Shown piece by piece: positions 6,565 through 13,413 of a DNA stretch of 15,752 bases (position 1 is the first letter of the stretch; each line of letters starts with the position of its first letter). A program made the translations under genes and the position numbers. The DNA is from Chloroflexota bacterium (GTDB taxonomy: Bacteria > Chloroflexota > Anaerolineae > Caldilineales > Caldilineaceae): assembly GCA_003577005.1 (NCBI GenBank), contig QEUW01000150.1:1-15752 (forward strand), given 5' to 3'. The notes beneath the pieces are model-generated. The model worked only from the letters and a program-made list of their open reading frames with translations, was not told where the DNA came from and did no database searches.

Positions 6565-8911
6565 AATTCGTGACCACAATCATTGCCGCGGCAACTGCGT
6601 GCCCTCCGACACGCGCCCTGCTGCTGGCATCGTAAAGTCCAACCAGCAACTCATACTCGCCCGGCGCCATATCCGTCGGGATACGCAGGAGCACATGATC
6701 GGCAAACGTCTCCCCCTCCGGCCATAAACTCGTACGCTCCGTGTTCAGACCCGGCAACCCATCCCATTGAGCGAGTGGCTGGCCATCACCATCAGCCAGG
6801 TGGACAAAGAGTTTGTAATCCTCAGGCAGCGGCTGGGTTGGCAGCCAATGGAGGCGGACGTGCAAAAGATCACCCGCTGCCAGCCGGGTCTGATCCACTC
6901 TGGCTGCGGCCAGTGTGATGCGGTCATCCAAGGGCTGGTCCGTCAGAAGTGGGGGGGGCATTGGCAGGTCTTGCAAGGTTGGCACAACCGTATCGAAGAG
7001 GGGAGCGAATGATTCTACATCGTAAGTCACAAAATCGACCGCCAGCGGCTCGCGCGCCCACAGTTCGATGCGCGGCTCGCCCCGCACCCGTACCTCGCCC
7101 ACTCGATAGTAATCGTCAAGCCAGTCTTCGTGAAAGGCCGGGTCGCGTTCCTGGACATGTTTGGCGACAAAGATGAAGTCCGGGTCTTGTTCAAAACCGA
7201 CCCGCTCAAAGGCGCCCAGATACCAGTACAGATGACGCGAATAGTCGTTGCTGGCGTAGGTGCTGCCCAAATACTTCCACTCGGCAAGCACCCCGAGCGT
7301 CTTCCATCCCTCTTGAATTGGAAAGCCAAAACGGGGCTTTTCGGGGATATTTTGTCCATAGGGCGCCCAATATAAGGGGATCCGTGTCGATTGGTAATTG
7401 ATCAAGTACTCTGGAACTTGACGAAAAAACATCAAGTAAAGGTAATGGATAGAAATGCCCAGCCAGAGCACAACCAACACGAACGCCGCCCGCCGTACAG
7501 CCGGGCGTGCTGCACCGGGCAACCACAGGGCTGCCAGTGGCAGCGACGCCAGCAGTGACCAACTTGGCATGATGAGATAAAAGTGGGTGCCAGGAAATTG
7601 GACGACAAACAAGTACAGGACGCTATACGGCAGAATCCAGAGTATAAGCAATAATGTTTGCCAACGGGCGCGTCGCCATCCCCATACCAGGCCGGCGAGG
7701 ACGAGCCAGAGTAGACCCACAAAAAAATAAGTGGAATTGTAGAATGTGCCCATCTCGACAAAAAAGGGCACATTCCATGCGGTAGCACCTCCAAGCCGGG
7801 TGCTCAAGTATTCTCGCATACCGGCAAAAAAGTCGTTTCTATAAATCGGTAGATATACGGCGGTAACAAGGATCGCCCCGCTGCCGCCCACGCCCAAGAG
7901 AGTTCCAATCACAGCTCGCCGTGACTCAACACGCCGCCAGCCGGCCACCACTAAAATAACCAAGACAGGCGCAAGCAGCACAAATTCATAGTGCATGACC
8001 AGTCCAAACGGGACAATGAGCAGCGCCAACGCCAGCCAGCGCGTACGACCCTGTTGGGCAAATTCCCAGGCGGCGAGCAGCGCCAGGGTCGAGAGCAGCA
8101 ACATCGCAGGTTGGTATTGCACGATCCGCGATAGGCCAAGTGCCAATCCATTGACCACCAACAGCAATCCAGCAATCAAGCCAACAGGCCACGAAAAGAG
8201 GCGCACCCCGAGGACGGTGAGCACGAGAACGCTGGCAACGCTGGCTAGCGCAAAGGGAAGCCGCGTCGTCGCTTCATTGGCTGTGCTGAGGGCGCGATAG
8301 ACGACGGTTGCAACCGCCAGTTCACCTGGGCCTTTTGTATGGCGAGCAAACGCATCGTCTTCGCCGCGGATTGCTTCTCTAGCACGCGTGAGCACGAGCA
8401 CTTCGTCATAATGAAACTCATGATAGCCCAGACCGGGCAGGCGGAGTAGCAGAGCCAATCCCACTACCAGGCTCAAGCCCCCCAAGCCTGACCAGGGCGT
8501 ATTCCATATTGGCAGAGGGGTGCGCTCGCGCAGCGTGACCAACAAGGCGATATTGCCCAGCACATATAGGCCCACAAACGGACCAAGCGTCAGCGGACCA
8601 GGCATCCAATGGAGCAGCAGCAACAGTAGGATCATCCAGCACCAGCCCAGGCCGGCCACCAGCACCAACCAGGCCGGCCAATCCAGATTGGGCAGTCGCC
8701 AGTGCAGGACCAGCAGCACACCGGGTAGCCACCAGGCCAACACCATGATCGCAAACCAGCGCGACCAGAGCAGTGGCGTTGCCGCGCTTTGTGGTGCAAG
8801 CAGTATAACCATTGCCAAGCTTATAACTGCAAGCGCCCCAAGCAACAAGCGCCAACCGGACATTGGCGCAAAAATCATCTGGATGAGATGCGCGATAAAG
8901 GACATGAGCAT
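6563..8911 (-). CDS. GT39/PMT-like polytopic membrane glycosyltransferase with C-terminal beta-sandwich domain
   Basis: An integral membrane protein of about 782 residues, GT-C fold, related to family 39/ArnT-type transferases that use polyprenyl-phosphate sugars on the outer face of the membrane. About a dozen hydrophobic spans cover the first two thirds. After the first spans comes [20 protein letters not shown]; its Asp-Glu pair (D169-E170 from this start) matches the acidic catalytic motif of the first external loop. The last 250 or so residues are soluble and end in a probable beta-sandwich ([23 protein letters not shown]), a tail I associate with Chloroflexota members. Start choice is unsure: the frame opens at a TTG at 8992, but the ATG at 8911 puts [11 protein letters not shown] directly before the first span; neither has a strong Shine-Dalgarno. 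Acceptor and donor are unknown. Confidence 0.85.
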   Translation of the reverse strand: MLMSFIAHLIQMIFAPMSGWRLLLGALAVISLAMVILLAPQSAATPLLWSRWFAIMVLAWWLPGVLLVLHWRLPNLDWPAWLVLVAGLGWCWMILLLLLLHWMPGPLTLGPFVGLYVLGNIALLVTLRERTPLPIWNTPWSGLGGLSLVVGLALLLRLPGLGYHEFHYDEVLVLTRAREAIRGEDDAFARHTKGPGELAVATVVYRALSTANEATTRLPFALASVASVLVLTVLGVRLFSWPVGLIAGLLLVVNGLALGLSRIVQYQPAMLLLSTLALLAAWEFAQQGRTRWLALALLIVPFGLVMHYEFVLLAPVLVILVVAGWRRVESRRAVIGTLLGVGGSGAILVTAVYLPIYRNDFFAGMREYLSTRLGGATAWNVPFFVEMGTFYNSTYFFVGLLWLVLAGLVWGWRRARWQTLLLILWILPYSVLYLFVVQFPGTHFYLIMPSWSLLASLPLAALWLPGAARPAVRRAAFVLVVLWLGISIHYLYLMFFRQVPEYLINYQSTRIPLYWAPYGQNIPEKPRFGFPIQEGWKTLGVLAEWKYLGSTYASNDYSRHLYWYLGAFERVGFEQDPDFIFVAKHVQERDPAFHEDWLDDYYRVGEVRVRGEPRIELWAREPLAVDFVTYDVESFAPLFDTVVPTLQDLPMPPPLLTDQPLDDRITLAAARVDQTRLAAGDLLHVRLHWLPTQPLPEDYKLFVHLADGDGQPLAQWDGLPGLNTERTSLWPEGETFADHVLLRIPTDMAPGEYELLVGLYDASSRARVGGHAVAAAMIVVTN

Positions 8912-8997
8912 AGAGGGCAGCAAAGAACTTCCAGCATCGCGATCATCGTACGAGTTTGCGGCCAAAGGGATACATGATCCCGTCCAGCCCAACTTCT

Positions 8998-9065
8998 CGA
9001 GGTGACCAGAAACCGTTTTTCACATCGCCGATATTGCTGGTCACCTCGCGGAAGTCTCCGGTTTC
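8998..9065. terminator. Inverted repeat downstream of the dehydratase, with alternative pairing
   Basis: CGAGGTGACCAG (8998-9009) and CTGGTCACCTCG (9037-9048) pair perfectly over 12 bp with a 27-nt loop. A second partner set, GAAACCG (9009-9015) and CGGTTTC (9059-9065), overlaps the first arm by one base, so two structures could compete. It lies 30-95 nt after the dehydratase stop and upstream of the GT39 gene on the minus strand. It may be a terminator or a leader structure. A clear T-run after the stem is missing. Confidence 0.5.
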
Positions 9066-9094
9066 ATCGTTCACGTGCTCTCAAGGAAGGCGCT

Positions 9095-10063
9095 TCACGC
9101 TTCATCCAGCACCAGACAGCGGCGCAGCTCATCCGGCGAGGTGTTGCCGCCGCTGAGGATGAGCGCCACCTTCTTTCCCTGCAAGCGCTCGCGGAGGCGC
9201 AGGGCGGCGGCCAGCGGTGCGGCGCCGGCCGGTTCGGCCAGCGTCTTGGCCTTTTCTAGATAGTGGCGCATGGCCGCCAGCAGCTCGCTATCGCCCACCA
9301 GAATAAAGTCGTCCAGGTGCTCCCAGAGGATTTTCTGCGGCATCATAAAGGGTTCGCCCGTAGCCAGGCCGCCGGCAAAGGTACGGTTCTCGGCGCTGCG
9401 CCACTCGCGCGCCTTCCAGGTAAGATAGCCGGCCGGGGACGCGCTGGCCTGCACGGCGATCACTTCGATCTGCGGGTTGATCGCTTTCGCTGCCAGACAG
9501 GCGCCCGCCGCGCCGCTTCCGCCCCCCAACGGTACGATCACCACATCGATCTCCGGCTGCGCTTCAAGGATTTCTAGCGTGTGGGTGCCCACGCCTGCGA
9601 TGAGCAACGGTTCATCCCCCGAGGAGATAAAGCGCAACCCCTGTTTCTGCTCTAGTGTCGCACAGTGGCGCTTGCTGGCGTCAAAATCTCGCCCGTGGAA
9701 GAGCACCTCGGCGCCGTAACTGCGCATGGCCTCGACCTTGACCGGGTTGGCGCCCTCGGGCACGACGATCACTGCTCGCATGCCAAAGAGCTGGGCTGCA
9801 TAGGCAACCGACTGGCCGTGATTGCCGGTGGAGGCGGTCACCACGCCCCGGCGTCGTTCTTCGAGTGGGAGGTGAGCGATAAAATTGACGCCTCCGCGCA
9901 CCTTGAACGCGCCGATGGGTTGGTAATTTTCATGTTTGACATACACTTCGGCGCCCACAAGTTGGTCGAGCTGCGGGTAGCGGTGCAGCGGCGTCGGCGG
10001 TAAATAGGGACGGATCGTCTGTTGGGCGCGTAGAATATCCAAAAACGTTGGTGGCTTTGTCAT
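9095..10063 (-). CDS. PLP-dependent threonine/serine dehydratase (threonine ammonia-lyase-like)
   Basis: A 322-residue fold-type II PLP enzyme that should deaminate threonine to 2-oxobutyrate or serine to pyruvate. Visible sites: the Schiff-base lysine Lys54 in PIGAFKVRGG; the STGNHGQ substrate loop at 78-84; the glycine-rich phosphate loop GGGSGAAG at 180-187 (usual form GGGGL); Glu277 in LAEPAGA; and SGGN at 304-307, which contacts the PLP ring. The C-terminal ACT regulatory domain of biosynthetic IlvA is absent, so it resembles the catabolic, isoleucine-insensitive type. The ATG at 10063 follows AGGAGAA (10072-10078) with an 8-nt gap; the open frame extends 30 codons further but without support. 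Exact substrate is uncertain: serine racemase and related ammonia-lyases look alike. Confidence 0.9.
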   Translation of the reverse strand: MTKPPTFLDILRAQQTIRPYLPPTPLHRYPQLDQLVGAEVYVKHENYQPIGAFKVRGGVNFIAHLPLEERRRGVVTASTGNHGQSVAYAAQLFGMRAVIVVPEGANPVKVEAMRSYGAEVLFHGRDFDASKRHCATLEQKQGLRFISSGDEPLLIAGVGTHTLEILEAQPEIDVVIVPLGGGSGAAGACLAAKAINPQIEVIAVQASASPAGYLTWKAREWRSAENRTFAGGLATGEPFMMPQKILWEHLDDFILVGDSELLAAMRHYLEKAKTLAEPAGAAPLAAALRLRERLQGKKVALILSGGNTSPDELRRCLVLDEA

Positions 10064-10078
10064 GGAAACTGTTCTCCT

Positions 10079-10261
10079 GGTGGGCGGGGTTATTTCATGT
10101 TGCAAATACTCACGATTATGCGACGAATTATGCATGAGGGCAACCGGATTCAATCGTGGGTCGGGCTGCTAGCCCGACCTACGATGTCGCATCGTTTCTG
10201 CAACAAAATTGGCTGGCAATGTCATTGTCTGCAACATGAAATCGCCCTACCCGGTGGGCGG
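10079..10261. mobile_element. MITE-like element: direct repeats, terminal inverted repeats, internal GTAGG hairpin
   Basis: Nested structure upstream of the dehydratase. A 9-bp direct repeat GGTGGGCGG (10079-10087 and 10253-10261) brackets the segment. Inside it, ATTTCATGTTGCA (10092-10104) is perfectly inverted at 10230-10242; extended outward (10082-10104 against 10230-10252) the arms match at 19 of 23 positions. In the middle is a 15-bp hairpin with one G-T pair (10153-10167 and 10171-10185, loop GCT). No transposase is encoded. It could be a non-autonomous element with target duplication, though the direct repeat overlaps the extended inverted repeat, so the exact ends are unclear. Confidence 0.5.
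10153..10185. repeat. 15-bp hairpin, GTAGGTCGGGCT type
   Basis: Arms 10153-10167 and 10171-10185 around a 3-nt loop GCT, with one G-T wobble. The right arm reads AGCCCGACCTACGAT, so it shares the CGTAGGT/ACCTACG ends of the palindrome at 2174-2243 while the interior differs. Confidence 0.8.
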
Positions 10262-10266
10262 AACCC

Positions 10267-10287
10267 ATTGACAATTGACAATTGTTG
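10267..10287. repeat. Tandem heptamer ATTGACA
   Basis: ATTGACA, ATTGACA and ATTGTTG in a row, 24-44 bases beyond the stop of the CoA-transferase beta gene on the minus strand. It includes the palindrome ACAATTGT (10278-10285). Function unknown. Confidence 0.55.
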
Positions 10288-10310
10288 AATGGGCGTCCTT
10301 GATTGCATTG

Positions 10311-11081
10311 CTACGTACGAAAACGGCCGGCGGTATCGAGTTCCTGGCGCAGAATTCTGATCTCCTGGAGTGTAGGTGTGGGTGTTGTCGCCAGTTCATG
10401 AGCGATACGCAGTTTCCACCCCACCTGCGCTTGAATCTCCTCGACGGTGTGACCTGGGTGCAGGGAGGCCAGCACCATCTCGCGGGTGAGGGGGTCAAAG
10501 CGGAAGATCGCCTTGTCGGTGATGACCGCCTCCGGCCCGCCCCCAGACGCCTGCAGGGCAGTGCGGCTGTCGCCACCCTCCAGATGCCCCGGCGTGGTCA
10601 GAAAGTCGAGCTTTTCCACAAAGGTGCGCCGCGTGAGCCGGGCGATGATCAGGATCCGCTTCGCCAGCAATGCGATCTCGCAGGCGCCGCCGCTGCCGGG
10701 CAGCCGCACCCTGGGGGAGGTATAGTCGCCGATAACGGTGCTGTTGAGGTTGCCAAAGCGGTCGATCTGCGCTGCGCCCAGAAAACCCACGTCGATCAGG
10801 CCCCGTTGCAGATAGTACTGGAAGAGCTGCCCCATCGACATGGTGGCGAGCGCACCGGTCACGAGTGTGGGGTCGCCCACTGAGAGGGGAAGCCGCGCGG
10901 GTCGCGCACCGTAGACGCCGGCTTCGTAGACCAGTTCCAGATCCGGCGCGATGGTGCGCTGCGCCAGGTTGCACGCCACGTTAGGCAACCCCACGCCGAC
11001 AAAGACAACTTTGGCCCCGGCCAACATACGGGCAGCGGCGACGATCATGAGTTCAGTGGCAGAATACAGTTCTGGTTTCAT
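10311..11081 (-). CDS. CoA-transferase family I, beta subunit (glutaconate/IpdB-like)
   Basis: A 256-residue beta subunit of a family I CoA-transferase, an enzyme that moves CoA between carboxylic acids through a glutamyl-CoA intermediate. The likely catalytic glutamate is Glu53 in LELVYEAGVYGA, close to the Glu54 position of glutaconate CoA-transferase beta. Further family features are VFVGVGLPNVACNLAQ, ARLPLSVGDP, GFLGAAQIDRFGNLNSTVIGDY and LPGSGGACEIALLAK. The open frame runs upstream to 11162, but the ATG at 11081 begins 4 nt after the alpha-subunit stop, which fits translational coupling; there is little Shine-Dalgarno. The pair should form an alpha/beta complex in the cytosol. Glutaconate, steroid-ring (IpdAB) and other acids are all possible substrates. 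Confidence 0.9.
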   Translation of the reverse strand: MKPELYSATELMIVAAARMLAGAKVVFVGVGLPNVACNLAQRTIAPDLELVYEAGVYGARPARLPLSVGDPTLVTGALATMSMGQLFQYYLQRGLIDVGFLGAAQIDRFGNLNSTVIGDYTSPRVRLPGSGGACEIALLAKRILIIARLTRRTFVEKLDFLTTPGHLEGGDSRTALQASGGGPEAVITDKAIFRFDPLTREMVLASLHPGHTVEEIQAQVGWKLRIAHELATTPTPTLQEIRILRQELDTAGRFRT

Positions 11082-11085
11082 GATG

Positions 11086-12000
11086 CTACCGGTACACGCC
11101 ATAATTGACTTCACCGCTCCACGCCTCGCCGGGATCAAGCCTGGCCCAGGTGGCTTCCCCAAGCTTGGCTACATACTCGGCCCGGTCGGCCACACCGTAG
11201 ACCCATTCATCCAGCCAATGGATTGTCTCCTCATGGCTCTGCGAAAGGCGGTCCCAGGCAAGATAGAAATCTCCATCGCGGTCGTAGTAACCCTGCACAT
11301 AGGCTGGATGTGCGCCATGCGGCTCATGCACCACAGCATCGACGATCAACGAGGGGATCACCGTCCGGTTGGGGTCGCGGCGGATGACTGTCTCGTCCAC
11401 AATTTCCTCGGCCACGACGATCACTCGCCGGGCGGCGAAGGCGGCCTCGGCCTGCATGCCCAACAGGCCCCAGATTTGGGCATTGCCGTTAGCATCCGCC
11501 CGCTGTACGTGGACGATGGTCACATCAGGGTGGATGGGTGGCACGACGTAGATCGGGCCGCTTCCGTAGGGATCATCCACCTGGCGAATGAGCGGGTTGG
11601 CCGCCGGCAGGTCCGAGCCGGTGAAGGAGCGCAGCGGGTAGAAGGGCAGATTGGCCGCCCCGGCCAGATAACGGGCTACCAACCCAAAGTGGGTATACTC
11701 CTCCAACTCCAGCGGTTGCGGAATGCCTTGCTCTACGGCCCGCCGGATGGGATAGAGCGACCCAACGCCCGGGTTGCCCAAGTAGGAGAAGATCAGCTTG
11801 CGCACACAGCCCGCCGCCACCATCTGGTCGTAGACCAGGTCGGGCGTCATCCGGCAGACGGTAAGGTCGCGCCGGCCCTGGCGAATGATTTCGTGGGCGG
11901 CGGCAAAGCAGATCAGGTGCGTGAACCCTTCAATGGCAATGGTATCGCCGTCATGCACCAGTGTGGCGACGGCATCGTGCATCGTGGTGAGTTTGGACAT
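11086..12000 (-). CDS. CoA-transferase family I, alpha subunit (glutaconate/IpdA-like)
   Basis: A 304-residue alpha subunit that pairs with the beta subunit directly downstream. Recognisable parts: N-terminal IAIEGFTHLICFAAAHEIIRQG, which corresponds to the CoA-binding glycine region; LIFSYLGNPGVGS; PFYPLRSFTGSDL; VTIVHVQRADANGNAQIWG; and VIVVAEEIVDE. These fit the GctA/IpdA branch more than the acetate/acetoacetate (AtoD) branch, in my judgement. ATG at 12000 is chosen because it starts the conserved region; an in-frame GTG at 12021 would add seven residues, and neither has a strong ribosome site. The FGE gene ends 68 nt upstream on the same strand, so one transcript is possible, although a 13-bp stem lies between them. 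Confidence 0.9.
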   Translation of the reverse strand: MSKLTTMHDAVATLVHDGDTIAIEGFTHLICFAAAHEIIRQGRRDLTVCRMTPDLVYDQMVAAGCVRKLIFSYLGNPGVGSLYPIRRAVEQGIPQPLELEEYTHFGLVARYLAGAANLPFYPLRSFTGSDLPAANPLIRQVDDPYGSGPIYVVPPIHPDVTIVHVQRADANGNAQIWGLLGMQAEAAFAARRVIVVAEEIVDETVIRRDPNRTVIPSLIVDAVVHEPHGAHPAYVQGYYDRDGDFYLAWDRLSQSHEETIHWLDEWVYGVADRAEYVAKLGEATWARLDPGEAWSGEVNYGVYR

Positions 12001-12029
12001 GGTAGACACTATACTCTTCACGAGGTTGC

Positions 12030-12075
12030 GTAGACAGATGGGCAGGTAGACAGGTAGACGCCACCTGTCTACCTG
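12030..12075. repeat. 13-bp hairpin with GTAGAC tandem units
   Basis: CAGGTAGACAGGT (12043-12055) pairs perfectly with ACCTGTCTACCTG (12063-12075), loop AGACGCC of 7 nt. GTAGACAG also occurs at 12030-12037 and 12046-12053, with GTAGAC at 12054-12059. The TAG stop of the FGE gene (12069-12071, minus) lies inside the arm. It lacks a T-run and may act as a partial terminator or mRNA stabiliser. Confidence 0.75.
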
Positions 12076-13052
12076 TTGTTCCCACCCACACGCACGATAC
12101 AGCGGAAACCCACATGGCTGGTGCTGGTGTCGATCGCGTGCGGCATACGAGCGGCGGGCCGGTAGCGCCGGCAGTAGTTGGGCGCACAGAGGTGAGACCC
12201 GCCCTTGAGCACGACCCGCGGGATGCGCACCGACGGTTGTTGAGGATCGTAGCTCTTCTCCCGGTCGCCCCCGCGGGGGTTATGAGGCGTACAACAAACG
12301 TGAGCAACCGCGGGATGGTCCTGATACCAGTCACTGGTGTATTCCCACACGTTGCCGACCATATCGTACAACCCATAGCCGTTGGCTGGGAAGACGTCGA
12401 CGGGTGACGTACCCTCAAAGCCGTCACTCAACAGGTTGCGGTACGGGAAGTCGCCCTGCCAGGTGTTGGCCATGTGCTTGCCATTGGGCATAAACTCGTT
12501 GCCCCAGGCGTATTCAGCGCCATCCAATCCGCCGCGGGCGGCGAATTCCCACTCGGCTTCAGTGGGGAGTTCTTTGCCGGCCCAGTGGGCGTAGGCCTGC
12601 ACATCTTCCCAGGCGACATGCACGACCGGGTGCTTGTCACGCCCCTGGAGCGAGCTGTGAGGCCCCTGCGGGTGGCGCCAATCTGCACCGGGGATCAGAT
12701 GCCACCAATTGTAGTGGTTGTTCATATCCACCGAGTGGCGCGGTTTTTTGAAAACCGAGGAAGCGGGCACAAGCAGCTCGGGTTTAGCACCGGGATAGTC
12801 GGCAGCATTTGGGACGCGTTCGGCCACGGTTACGTACCCGGTCTCTTCGACGAAGCGGCGGAATTGGGCATTGGTCACCGGTGTCTGATCCATCCAGAAA
12901 CCATCCACCCGCACCGAATGCACAGGCGCCTCTTCTGGATAGTAGTCGTTTGACCCCATAAGAAACGTTCCGCCGGGGATCCAGAGCATATTGTCAAAGG
13001 GTGGTTGGCTGGTCTGTAGCATCTCTGGCGCCACCTGGTAGCCTTTGCTCAT
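12069..13052 (-). CDS. Formylglycine-generating enzyme (FGE/SUMF1 family) with both catalytic cysteines
   Basis: A protein of about 327 residues of the FGE-sulfatase fold. True FGEs are copper-dependent oxidases that convert a cysteine of type I sulfatases into formylglycine; many relatives have lost the catalytic residues. Here the diagnostic C-terminal block is intact: GGSHLCAPNYCRRYRPAAR, with Cys289 and Cys294 (from this start), the spacing of the copper-binding pair in human and mycobacterial FGE, followed by STSHVGFRC. Other family marks are WIPGGTFLMGS, PVTNAQFRRFVEETGY, HPVVHVAWEDVQAYAHWAGK, LPTEAEWEFAARGG and GNVWEYTSDWY. No signal peptide is seen, so it is cytosolic. Starts at 13076, 13058 and a TTG at 13085 are also possible; 13052 has AGAGAA 6 nt upstream. 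No sulfatase gene lies in the window. Confidence 0.92.
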   Translation of the reverse strand: MSKGYQVAPEMLQTSQPPFDNMLWIPGGTFLMGSNDYYPEEAPVHSVRVDGFWMDQTPVTNAQFRRFVEETGYVTVAERVPNAADYPGAKPELLVPASSVFKKPRHSVDMNNHYNWWHLIPGADWRHPQGPHSSLQGRDKHPVVHVAWEDVQAYAHWAGKELPTEAEWEFAARGGLDGAEYAWGNEFMPNGKHMANTWQGDFPYRNLLSDGFEGTSPVDVFPANGYGLYDMVGNVWEYTSDWYQDHPAVAHVCCTPHNPRGGDREKSYDPQQPSVRIPRVVLKGGSHLCAPNYCRRYRPAARMPHAIDTSTSHVGFRCIVRVGGNNR

Positions 13053-13413
13053 ACACATTTCTCTGCAATTTGACATTGAGGGCAAGCATCCACACCGGCA
13101 AGCTTACCATACTCACCCGCAATCACCAATCCAGGGCTTTTACATGGGTGCCTCCCGCTTGCTCTCGACTTGTTTTCAATGGACGCGGCCCCAAACGCGC
13201 GCGCCAACGCCCTGCCAACGTGACCTGATTAGCCTAAAACCAGGTACGCTGCCGTCTACAGGATTCGCTCGAAGAATGGAATGCAGTCGCACCAAGTAAC
13301 CAAAGGATCACGGAAGGGACAAAAGCATGGGAGAAGCAACACTCAATCGTTTGCGGAAGCAACCAAAGCCGACTGGAAGTTTACAGAAAACAGAAGAAAG
13401 CGGAGAAAACAAG
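13053..13413. other. Divergent intergenic region
   Basis: About 360 bp separate the divergent FGE (minus) and secreted-protein (plus) genes, so promoters for both should be here, but I found no convincing -35/-10 pair. A weak 5-bp stem (ACCTG, then CAGGT at about 13222-13244) and a direct repeat GAAGCAAC (13333-13340 and 13356-13363) are present. The last 50 bases before the plus gene are purine- and A-rich and end with GGAGA (13402-13406), the ribosome site. No tRNA or known riboswitch was recognised. Confidence 0.5.

Noticed and set aside
10951..12033. 360-codon plus-strand open frame across the CoA-transferase genes
   Set aside because: Opposite two well-recognised CoA-transferase subunits; no family motifs.
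13200..13413. Cyclic-di-GMP or other riboswitch in the leader of the secreted protein
   Set aside because: Compared with the GEMM consensus from memory; the conserved core is missing. Only weak stems are visible.
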